9,789 nucleotides of DNA from Treponema sp. GTDB taxonomy: Bacteria; Spirochaetota; Spirochaetia; Treponematales; Treponemataceae. The notes beneath the pieces are model-generated. The model did not search any database, was not told the DNA's origin, and was given only the letters and a program-made list of their open reading frames with translations. The stretch is taken from assembly GCA_012513125.1 (NCBI GenBank), contig JAAZCS010000065.1, positions 1-9,789 on the forward strand. The letters run 5' to 3'. Shown in pieces: positions 1-6,298 of this stretch (positions are counted from its first letter, which is position 1; each line of letters begins with the position of its first letter). The translations under genes were made by a program, and so were the position numbers.

Positions 1-1077
1 GAGTATACTTCATCATATTTTGATAAAACTTCTTCATCTGTCATTTCAACAACTTCTTTATAGTGTAAAGCCAATAACATACGCTTGCACATTATTTGCT
101 GTTTCTTTGTCAAACTTTCTAATTCGATGTGTCCTGTCCAACTGTCAATAAATGTGATTAAATCTTCTTGTGTATAATTGAATTTAAGTGCGTCTAATAA
201 ATCACCCACCCTATTTTTCCATTCATCAGGACTTTTTGCTTGATCTGCATGATAAGCTATAGAAACAGCACGTCCATTTACAAGTTCATTCTTTATAGCT
301 TCTGTTCCCATCGGATTATAAACATAGTTCCCATCTTAATCAAATTGAGCTGGACTTGGAAGAACAGAACTGTTTTCCAACTCAAAAGAAAGGTTAAATC
401 TCAGAGAGTCATCTAATGTCCAGTCTGAAGCTGTTGAGTTTGTCCCATCAGAAGCTTCATATGGCACCAATTTTTCAAATTCAGGTCCGATTCCAGAAGC
501 AAAGATTCCTGAAGCATAACTCATAAATCCACCGTTATTGTAACGGGAAGCCTGAACATCATCTTGATCAAGTTGATAAATTCCTTCACCAGCTTGTTCT
601 TTCAACTCAGAATAGATATATTTTCCATCTTCACAATCTTCTAACAATGGAAGATGTCCAGCTCCAAACCAAGCTAAATGTTTCTCAGATAAATCCATTT
701 CTTTCGAATATCTATCACTATATTCTTTTGTTGTCAGACCAAGCTTTGATAAAATACTAGTTTCACAAGCAGCGATTGAAGCAAACCCCCCAACATGTTC
801 CCCAATTACCTTGATTCCGAATTTCTGGAACAACACCAGTATTCCTTAAATCAAATGAACTTGGCAAAGCCTTTAGTGTTTTAGTCCACTTCATATTTTG
901 ATACAAATTGTAATCAGAATCTCCATTCTCAATTATATATCCCGCTTGTTTAGCCATAGAAATCTTCAATGTTTCAATTGAATTTCCTGAATTAGTTTCA
1001 TTTATTTTTTTTGAACAACCAAACAAAAGTACCATTACTAAAATTATGATTACCAAATTTGACATTCTTTTATGCAT
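1..1077 (-). pseudogene. Broken papain-family (C1) cysteine protease lipoprotein, 3' end outside window
   Basis: The start at 1077 follows an AGGAG Shine-Dalgarno about 7 bases upstream. The first frame (1077-763) encodes a lipoprotein signal peptide: a basic start, a hydrophobic stretch and an LLFGCSKK lipobox. Next comes LPSSFDLRN and RNQGNWGTCW, the C1 peptidase mature start with the oxyanion Gln and catalytic Cys (codon 795-793). The frame is then lost in a run of six G (C6 on plus, 786-791). The continuation GFASIAACETSIL lies in another frame, so one G too many explains the break. That second frame stops at TAA 338-336, yet the same frame continues as DGNYVYNPMGTEAIKNELV and is open to the window edge; GAA to TAA is the simplest change. 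Two independent lesions indicate a real pseudogene, though the G-tract could vary or be a sequencing error. The catalytic His and Asn would lie beyond the edge. The product would have been an exported, membrane-anchored protease. Confidence 0.82.
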
Positions 1078-1133
1078 AAAACATCTCCTCTTTCTTATTC
1101 ACTCTATAAGAAAATTTTTTAGAAAGTTATTCA

Positions 1134-1161
1134 ATTATAATCTGAGTTAGATTATTTGCAA
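1134..1161 (-). promoter_or_regulatory. Candidate promoter of the papain-like gene
   Basis: On the minus strand TTGCAA (1161-1156) and TATAAT (1139-1134) are separated by 16 bases. Transcription would start near 1127 and leave a leader of about 50 bases that contains the AGGAG ribosome site. The -35 box overlaps the end of the tRNA terminator T-tract, so the two units are packed end to end. Prediction from consensus only. Confidence 0.5.
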
Positions 1162-1193
1162 AAAAAAAGCTAGAATCTAAGATTCTAGCTTTT
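1160..1193 (-). terminator. Rho-independent terminator of the tRNA-fMet gene
   Basis: Arms AGCTAGAATC (1168-1177) and GATTCTAGCT (1181-1190) form a perfect 10-bp stem with a three-base loop. On the minus strand the stem is followed by a run of nine T (1168-1160). It begins just after the tRNA 3' end and separates the tRNA from the protease pseudogene. The plus strand carries only four T, so it should work mainly for minus-strand transcripts. Confidence 0.85.
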
Positions 1194-1194
1194 A

Positions 1195-1267
1195 TAGCGG
1201 GGGTTGGACTTGAACCAACGGCCTCCGGGTTATGAGCCCGACGAGCTGCCAACTGCTCTACCCCGCG
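1195..1267 (-). tRNA. Initiator tRNA-Met (fMet), anticodon CAT
   Basis: The minus strand folds into a 73-base cloverleaf starting CGCGGGG, with D arm AGCAGTTGGCAGCTC, anticodon arm TCGGG-CTCATAA-CCCGG and T arm GTTGG-TTCAAGT-CCAAC. Two hallmarks mark it as initiator rather than elongator Met or Ile2. Position 1 (C) faces U72 and does not pair. The anticodon stem has three consecutive G:C pairs next to the loop. The 3' CCA is not encoded: the discriminator A at 1195 is followed by TAAAA, so CCA must be added by nucleotidyltransferase. It stands alone, with its own promoter and terminator. Confidence 0.95.
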
Positions 1268-1279
1268 TCGTGTCCGTAT

Positions 1280-1308
1280 ATATTAATGATTACAGGTGTT
1301 CTTGTCAA
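1280..1308 (-). promoter_or_regulatory. Strong sigma70-type promoter of tRNA-fMet
   Basis: On the minus strand a perfect TTGACA (1308-1303) and TAATAT (1285-1280) are separated by exactly 17 bases. The predicted start near 1273 lies about six bases before the tRNA 5' end, which fits a short tRNA precursor. It is divergent from the ychJ promoter region. Confidence 0.8.
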
Positions 1309-1344
1309 TACTTGTACAAAATAATCTTTTTTCAAATAATTCAT

Positions 1345-1373
1345 TTGCAGATATTAGCTGTATTTGATATATT
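1345..1373 (+). promoter_or_regulatory. Candidate promoter of the ychJ-rlmB-aspS cluster
   Basis: TTGCAG (1345-1350) and TATATT (1368-1373) are spaced by 17 bases. The predicted start falls at about 1380-1381, on the ychJ ATG. A weaker upstream alternative is TTGTAC (1312-1317) with AATAAT (1335-1340), also 17 bases apart, which would give a leader of about 34 bases. Neither leader contains a recognisable Shine-Dalgarno sequence. Confidence 0.5.
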
Positions 1374-1380
1374 TACCTCT

Positions 1381-1881
1381 ATGAGTGAAAAAAATAATCT
1401 TTGCCCTTGTGGCTCTGGAAAAAACTACAGCGATTGCTGTGAACCAATAATTAAAGGAACAACTAAAGCTCCAACAGCTGAAAGTCTTATGCGTGCTAGA
1501 TATACATCATATGTAAAACATGAAATTGATTTTATTATCAATTCTTGTGAAGAAGGTGATGGTATTGCAGAAATTGATAAAAAAGCAACAGAAGACTGGA
1601 GTAATCAAGCAACTTGGGAAGGCTTAAAAATCCTTAACACAGAAAAAGGTAGCGAAACTGATGATGAAGGTGTTGTTGAATTTACAGCTAATTACACACT
1701 TCATCAAATGAAAGATGTTCACCATGAAATTGCTGGTTTTAAAAAAATCAATGGCGACTGGAAATATATTACAGGAAATCTATTAACAACTACAGTTAAA
1801 CGTGATGGACGTAAAATTGGAAGAAATGAACCTTGCCCATGTGGTTCAGGAAAAAAATATAAACAGTGTTGTGGAAAATAA
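1381..1881 (+). CDS. ychJ: YchJ-family protein with SEC-C motifs at both ends
   Basis: The 166-residue protein has a SEC-C zinc knuckle at each end: [13 protein letters not shown] (Cys 8, 10, 19, 20) and [13 protein letters not shown] (Cys 152, 154, 163, 164). Between them lies the YchJ core with the [10 protein letters not shown] segment (residues 36-45) and an NTF2-like middle part. E. coli YchJ is similar in size and has the same two-knuckle layout. SEC-C knuckles are known from SecA, where they bind zinc and contact SecB and ribosomes; the function of YchJ itself is not established. I chose the ATG at 1381 because the reading frame further upstream runs antisense through the tRNA. No Shine-Dalgarno is visible and a promoter -10 box ends eight bases before the ATG, so the mRNA may be leaderless. 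It is the first gene of a plus-strand cluster, and rlmB follows after 10 bases. Confidence 0.9.
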   Translation: MSEKNNLCPCGSGKNYSDCCEPIIKGTTKAPTAESLMRARYTSYVKHEIDFIINSCEEGDGIAEIDKKATEDWSNQATWEGLKILNTEKGSETDDEGVVEFTANYTLHQMKDVHHEIAGFKKINGDWKYITGNLLTTTVKRDGRKIGRNEPCPCGSGKKYKQCCGK

Positions 1882-1891
1882 CGGTTTTTAA

Positions 1892-2659
1892 TTGAGTTCA
1901 AATATTATTACAGGCTTTCACGCAATTGAAGAACGTGTTTTAAGCCTATCAAAAAAACAACTTAATCCTCATAATTACAAAATCTTTTATAGCAAGATTG
2001 GTCCCAGAGTAAAAAAAATTCTTTCTTCTGCTCAGAATGAAGGAATTTCTTGTTTACAAAAATCTGAAGAAGAACTGAACGAGATAGTCAAAAATCTTCA
2101 TGATTCCTTACAAGATCACAGAGGCATTGTTCTTATTGTTGAAGACCAAACTACTTCTTCGGTCAATATTGTTGATTTTAATTCATGGATTAAAACATCT
2201 AATCAGGAAAAACAAACTATAGTTATTCTTGATAGAATTACTGATCCTCATAATGTAGGTGCAATAATCCGTAGTTGCGATCAATTTGGTGTTTCGTTAG
2301 TGATTATTCCCGAACATAAAAGTGCAAATTCTATCAATGAAAATGATATTATCGCTAGATCCAGTGCCGGAGCTAGTGCTTGGGTTCCTGTTGCAATAGT
2401 AAAAAATTTAGTTCGAACAGTTGAAATTCTAAAAGAAAACGGTTTCTGGATATATGGAGCTGATGCAGGTGGTGAACATTGTAATGAAATGAAATTTCCA
2501 TCTAAAAAAGCAATAATTATGGGAAGTGAAGGAACAGGAATTGCAAAATTATTAAAAGAACAATGTGATTCAATTATTTCTATTCCCACTTGTGGAAAAA
2601 TTGACAGCTTAAATGTTTCAGTGGCAACTGGCATTCTTTTATACGAATTATACAAATAA
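1892..2659 (+). CDS. rlmB: 23S rRNA 2'-O-methyltransferase RlmB (TrmH/SpoU family)
   Basis: This 255-residue SPOUT methyltransferase should use S-adenosylmethionine to methylate the 2'-OH of a conserved 23S rRNA guanosine (Gm2251 in E. coli). The N-terminus has the ITGFHAIEE segment typical of the RlmB substrate-binding domain. The trefoil-knot motifs follow in order: DRITDPHNVGAIIRS (114-128, with the key Asn and Arg), IIMGSEGTG (208-216) and SIPTCGKIDSLNVSVATG (230-247). The last closely resembles RlmB motif 3, which favours RlmB over TrmH or TrmL. The start is TTG at 1892: no in-frame ATG exists before residue 200, and the conserved N-terminus begins right after it. No strong ribosome site is visible, and the start lies 10 bases after the ychJ stop, which suggests translational coupling. 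Confidence 0.9.
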   Translation: MSSNIITGFHAIEERVLSLSKKQLNPHNYKIFYSKIGPRVKKILSSAQNEGISCLQKSEEELNEIVKNLHDSLQDHRGIVLIVEDQTTSSVNIVDFNSWIKTSNQEKQTIVILDRITDPHNVGAIIRSCDQFGVSLVIIPEHKSANSINENDIIARSSAGASAWVPVAIVKNLVRTVEILKENGFWIYGADAGGEHCNEMKFPSKKAIIMGSEGTGIAKLLKEQCDSIISIPTCGKIDSLNVSVATGILLYELYK

Positions 2660-2675
2660 CCAATTGGAGTTAAAA

Positions 2676-3578
2676 ATGTCAAAACAAGATGAAGTAGCAG
2701 CAACAGCTATAAGAAAATCAACACTAATTTCTCTTAAAGAAAAAAAACGAGCAAGACTTAACCAATTAAAGCAAGATTATGAAAATGAAATTCGGAATAT
2801 CAATTTACAATATGCAGAAGATCCCGAACGTTTAAATGCGAAATATGCAGCTGCAGACTATGCAAAATCAGAAAAAGCAAAAAAGAAAGCTGAAGCAAAA
2901 ATTAAAAGTGAAAAATTACAAATTGAACTACAAAAAAATAAAAGAACTTTTACTTTAGGTGAAGAAATTGCTAGTTCAATTGTTCAATCAATTGGAGCTT
3001 GTCTTTTTATTGCTTGCACTGCAATTCTAGAAACATTGGCAATTAGAGACGCAACAAGTTACATCAATCTTACAACAGTTTTATATGCTCTTTTTGGTTC
3101 ATCAATGATACTTATGTTCGTTTTTTCTGTCCTTCGACACGCACTTCCAAATTATCAAGCAAAAGAAGTTTTCAATAGGCTTTCACACGTGTTCTCTTTT
3201 TTAATTATTGGTTTTGGTTATTCAATTTATACGATAACTAAAATTCAAGGTGTAATTGGTTGGGTTTTATACGGAATTGTATGTGCTATTATTATTGTTG
3301 GTGCATTTTTCTATGCTATCGCAGGTTCCAAATTTGAAAAACTAAATATTATTTTCTATGCAGTTTCTGGTTGGGCGGGATTAGTTGTATCCAAAATCTT
3401 ATACACTGTTTTATCTCCAGAGAGTTTCCGCATGTTAGTTTTAGCCGGAATATTCTATCTTATTGGATTAATTTTCTATTCACTAAGAAAAATCAAATAT
3501 ATGCATTTTGTGGGAAATTGTATAATGCTCATCGGTAGTATTTATATGTTTTTCTCATTATTCTATATTAATTTATAA
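2676..3578 (+). CDS. Hemolysin III/PAQR-like seven-helix membrane protein with charged N-terminal extension and degenerate metal site
   Basis: The 300-residue product starts at an ATG with GGAG six bases upstream, 16 bases after rlmB. Residues 1-92 are highly charged, Lys/Glu/Ala-rich and likely helical or coiled-coil. From residue 95 (LGEEIASSIVQSIGA) about seven hydrophobic helices follow (roughly 98-120, 132-152, 170-188, 193-215, 222-243, 251-270, 276-298). The order of landmarks matches hemolysin III/YqfA: EEIA-S, SVLRH (S151, H155), SGWAGLVV, LIFYSLRKIKYMH. Family members normally have an Asp in helix 3 and an HxxxH near the C-terminus as metal ligands. Here the Asp position is Ser170 and the second His is Asn281; H155 and H277 remain. 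About 90 residues longer than YqfA (about 220). The membrane topology is clear; family placement rests on remembered family sequence. Zinc-dependent activity is doubtful, and the biochemical role of the bacterial family is unsettled. Confidence 0.75.
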   Translation: MSKQDEVAATAIRKSTLISLKEKKRARLNQLKQDYENEIRNINLQYAEDPERLNAKYAAADYAKSEKAKKKAEAKIKSEKLQIELQKNKRTFTLGEEIASSIVQSIGACLFIACTAILETLAIRDATSYINLTTVLYALFGSSMILMFVFSVLRHALPNYQAKEVFNRLSHVFSFLIIGFGYSIYTITKIQGVIGWVLYGIVCAIIIVGAFFYAIAGSKFEKLNIIFYAVSGWAGLVVSKILYTVLSPESFRMLVLAGIFYLIGLIFYSLRKIKYMHFVGNCIMLIGSIYMFFSLFYINL

Positions 3579-3594
3579 AAATTTGAGGCTTTAT

Positions 3595-5426
3595 ATGAAA
3601 TCATCAAAAAGAACTGTTACTTGTGGTGAACTTAATAAAAACGATGTTGGAAAAACAGTAGTTTTAAATGGTTGGGTTAGTCGCTCAAGAAATCTCGGAG
3701 GGCTGATTTTTATTTCTTTACGTGATCGCTATGGAATAACTCAAGTTACCATTGCAGAAAATGCTTCAGAGGAAACAAAAAAGATTGCTACTTCTTTAAA
3801 AAGTGAATATTGCATTGCAGTTGAAGGAAATGTAATCTCAAGAACTGAAAAAGACATTAATCACAATATGCTACTGGTGAAATTGAAGTTGAAGCTACTG
3901 ATATAGAAATTTTTACAACTTCACAAGAATTGCCTTTTTCAATTGAAGAAGTTCGCCAAAAAGATGGCACAATCGTTATTCCAAATGAAGATTTGCGACT
4001 AAAATATCGTTATCTTGACTTACGCCGTGAACCAATGCAACAAAACATCATTTTACGTTCACAAGTTACTTTTGCTACAAGAGAATATCTAACATCAAAA
4101 GGCTTTTTGGAAATTGAAACTCCTACATTTATAAAATCAACGCCAGAAGGAGCTAGAGACTATTTAGTTCCATCTAGAGTTCATCCTGGAAAATTTTATT
4201 CACTTCCACAAAGTCCACAGCTCTACAAACAACTTTTAATGGTTTCTGGATTTGATAAATATTTCCAAATCGCTCGTTGTTACAGAGATGAAGATGCTCG
4301 TGGAGACCGTCAACCTGAATTTACACAAATAGATATGGAATTAAGCTTTACAAACCGCGAAGAAGTTCTTGATACAACTGAAGGAATGATGCAATACATA
4401 TTCAAGAAAACAATGAATTATGAATTGCCAGTTCATTTTGATAGAATTTCTTGGGATGATGCTTTTGATTTATACGGTTCAGATAAGCCAGATTTACGCT
4501 TTGACATGAAACTTCAAGATGCAACTTTTATGGCTAATATATCAGATTTTTCTGCATTTAAGGCTGGAGCTGCTAATTCAGATAAGAATATTGAAAGACA
4601 TAAGCGTTCTGCTGTAAAAGCACTTGTTGTAAAAAATGTTGCTGACAAATACAGCAGAAAACATATTGAAAGTCTTGAAGCTATCGCAAAAACTTATAAA
4701 GCAAAAGGTCTTGCTTGGATGAAAGTTAATGCAGAAGGTGTTTTTGAAGGCGGAATCAGCAAGTTTTATGCTGGAAAAGAACAAGAAGTTTGTTCAAAGC
4801 TTGGAGCCGAAAAAAACGATTTGATTCTTTTTGTTTCAGATGAAAAATGGCAGTTAGCTTGCGTAGCTCTTGGTGCTGTTCGTAAACAACTTGGCAAAGA
4901 TTTAAATCTTAATAACCCAAATGATGAATTCCATTTTGCTTGGATTATCGACTTCCCTTATTTTGCTTGGAATGAAGATGAAAATAAATGGGAAACTGAA
5001 CACCACATGTTTACACTCCCACAGAAAAAATATTGGGATACTCTTGAAAGTGATCCAGGTAGTGTAAAAGGCGACTTATACGACTTAGTTCTTAATGGTT
5101 ATGAACTAGCCTCAGGTTCTATGCGTATTAATGCCCCTGCTTTACAAGAACGTATTTTCGAAATCGTAGGATACAGCCGAGAACGTGCAGAAAAAGCATT
5201 TGGATTCCTTGTTCAAGCATTTAAATTCGGAGCTCCTCCTCACGGTGGAATCGCACCTGGCTTAGACCGTCTAATTATGCTAATGCGACATGAAGAATCA
5301 ATTCATGAAGTTATTGCGTTCCCAAAAAATAATCTTGCAGCAAGTCCAATGGATGATTGTCCAAGTTTTGTTGATGAACAGCAACTAAAAGATTTACACA
5401 TAAACTGTACTGAAATTGAAAAATAA
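3595..5426 (+). CDS. aspS: Aspartyl-tRNA synthetase, bacterial type, interrupted by a one-base deletion as sequenced
   Basis: AspRS charges tRNA-Asp with aspartate in the cytoplasm. The ATG at 3595 has GAGG six bases upstream and lies 16 bases after the membrane-protein gene. The N-terminal OB-fold anticodon domain reads GWVSRSRNLGGLIFISLRDR. The frame then breaks after ATG 3868-3870: it runs to TAG at 3904-3906, while ATGEIEVEATDIEIF continues in another frame from 3871. Restoring one G (ATG GCT ACT GGT) gives a normal 610-residue protein. In the restored numbering, class II motif 1 lies near 171-179, motif 2 CYRDED at 229-234 with the GDRQPEFTQIDMEL loop, a GAD insertion domain around 307-430, motif 3 GLDRLIML at 556-563 and the C-terminal FPKNNLAASPMDDCP. 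All domains are intact, so the break is either a sequence error or a very recent mutation. Leu rather than His in the NLGG loop resembles tRNA-Asp-specific rather than non-discriminating enzymes (inference). Confidence 0.93.
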
Positions 5427-5453
5427 CTAGAAAAAGTGCAAAAACAGTTTGAA

Positions 5454-5501
5454 GTGCACCCCAAATTTTAGACAAAATCTAATTTTGAGGTGCTTTTTTT
5501 T
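5454..5501 (+). terminator. Rho-independent terminator after aspS
   Basis: An imperfect long hairpin with outer arms GCACC (5456-5460) and GGTGC (5489-5493) and AT-rich inner pairing around an ACAAAA loop is followed by eight T (5494-5501). The T-tract overlaps the stop codon of the convergent tetR gene. No comparable T-run follows it on the minus strand, so it should serve aspS mainly. Confidence 0.8.
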
Positions 5502-6162
5502 AAATCGACATCATAATTGCATTAATACTTCTTGTAATATCATCAACCAATTCACTGTTTGTATCTAAAGCAAATAAACTTCCAACCCCACTTTCTGGAT
5601 TTTGCCTTATTTCCTCTTTTCTATTAAATAAATAAAAATCCATCTTTTGATTAATTATTGATGTTATTCCATCTGAATAATCACTTAATACTTTATTACT
5701 CATTTTGCTAATTTTATTTGTATCTTGATAAGATTGTAAAATTTGATTTATTTCATCTTTAAATTTTTTATATTCGTTTTGAACAACATTCATTTCATTT
5801 ATATTGAAATATTTTTCTGTATTAATAAAAACATATATTTGAAAAAGAGGTTCCATTTCAAATATGTTTATGTATCTTGTAATCAACTTTTTAAATAAAC
5901 TTGTTAGTCCAATTTTATTATTTTTAATTGAATATATAGTTTTATCCATCAAAAAACTTACTTTACTCAATTCATTTCCACAATATTCAATTGTAGAATT
6001 ATACATAGCATCTTTCCCCTCAAAATGATTGTACAAAGATGCTTTTTTTATTTGTAAATTTTCGGCTACATCAGTTAGTGATATTCCACCTGCACTTTTT
6101 TCAAAGGCCGCCATCAGAAAAGCCTGTATTATTTTTTCTTTTGAAATATTCTTTCTGCTCAT
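5500..6162 (-). CDS. TetR/AcrR-family transcriptional regulator
   Basis: The 220-residue protein has the TetR N-terminal DNA-binding domain with helix-turn-helix GISLTDVAENLQIKKASLYNHF (about residues 26-47, broken here only by the usual turn at NLQIKK), followed by GKDAMY. The remaining 160 residues are helical and divergent, as expected for the ligand and dimer domain; the ligand cannot be read from sequence. The start is ATG at 6162 with no clear Shine-Dalgarno. It is divergent from a long-chain acyl-CoA synthetase gene across 136 bases that hold a perfect palindrome 18 bases from the tetR ATG. Autorepression and control of the synthetase, with an acyl-CoA or fatty acid as ligand, is the natural inference by analogy with FadR-type TetR proteins. 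It converges on aspS and shares its terminator region. Confidence 0.85.
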   Translation of the reverse strand: MSRKNISKEKIIQAFLMAAFEKSAGGISLTDVAENLQIKKASLYNHFEGKDAMYNSTIEYCGNELSKVSFLMDKTIYSIKNNKIGLTSLFKKLITRYINIFEMEPLFQIYVFINTEKYFNINEMNVVQNEYKKFKDEINQILQSYQDTNKISKMSNKVLSDYSDGITSIINQKMDFYLFNRKEEIRQNPESGVGSLFALDTNSELVDDITRSINAIMMSI

Positions 6163-6180
6163 TTATATTTAATCGGAAAC

Positions 6181-6196
6181 TAACTAACATTAGTTA
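6181..6196. promoter_or_regulatory. Perfect 16-bp palindrome, likely TetR-family operator
   Basis: TAACTAA-CA-TTAGTTA consists of two perfect 7-base arms around a two-base centre. It sits in the divergent intergenic region, 18 bases from the tetR start codon and 24 bases upstream of the proposed synthetase -35 box. Length and symmetry fit a TetR dimer site. Its position near the tetR start favours strong autoregulation; an effect on the synthetase promoter is less certain. Confidence 0.7.
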
Positions 6197-6220
6197 ACCG
6201 CTATTTACACTTTCTTTAGC

Positions 6221-6250
6221 TTGCAGATAATCACTCATTAATGATATACT
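6221..6250 (+). promoter_or_regulatory. Promoter of the acyl-CoA synthetase gene
   Basis: TTGCAG (6221-6226) and TATACT (6245-6250) are spaced by 18 bases, and a TG at 6242-6243 makes an extended -10 element. A second -10-like TATAAT overlaps at 6250-6255 but lacks a partner -35. Transcription would start near 6257 and give a leader of about 42 bases. The -35 is the same TTGCAG as in the ychJ promoter. Confidence 0.6.
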
Positions 6251-6262
6251 ATAATACATTTA

Positions 6263-6281
6263 ACAAAAATTTAATTTTTGT
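6263..6281 (+). repeat. 19-bp perfect inverted repeat in the synthetase leader
   Basis: ACAAAAAT (6263-6270) and ATTTTTGT (6274-6281) are exact inverted arms around TTA. It lies between the predicted transcription start and the GGAG ribosome site (6289-6292). It could be a weak A:U-rich hairpin in the mRNA or a second protein-binding site. Part of it may be chance given the AT-rich background. Confidence 0.5.
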
Positions 6282-6298
6282 CATTAACGGAGTTATCT

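Noticed and set aside
1195..1267. Elongator tRNA-Met or tRNA-Ile2 (CAT anticodon)
   Set aside because: The unpaired C1:U72 and three G:C pairs at the base of the anticodon stem identify the initiator tRNA.
1204..1380. In-frame upstream extension of the ychJ reading frame
   Set aside because: It runs antisense through the tRNA-fMet gene and its divergent promoter; the conserved YchJ N-terminus begins at the ATG 1381.
2613..2675. Earlier ATG for the hemolysin III-like protein inside rlmB
   Set aside because: The ATG at 2676 has a well-spaced GGAG, and the extra 21 residues would be the out-of-frame reading of the conserved rlmB C-terminus.
2281..2703. Minus-strand open frame opposite rlmB
   Set aside because: Shadow of a well-supported plus-strand methyltransferase; no ribosome site or recognisable domain.
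3930..5426. Separate shorter AspRS-like gene starting at TTG 3930
   Set aside because: It lacks the OB-fold domain, which is present immediately upstream in another frame; one frameshifted aspS explains both parts.
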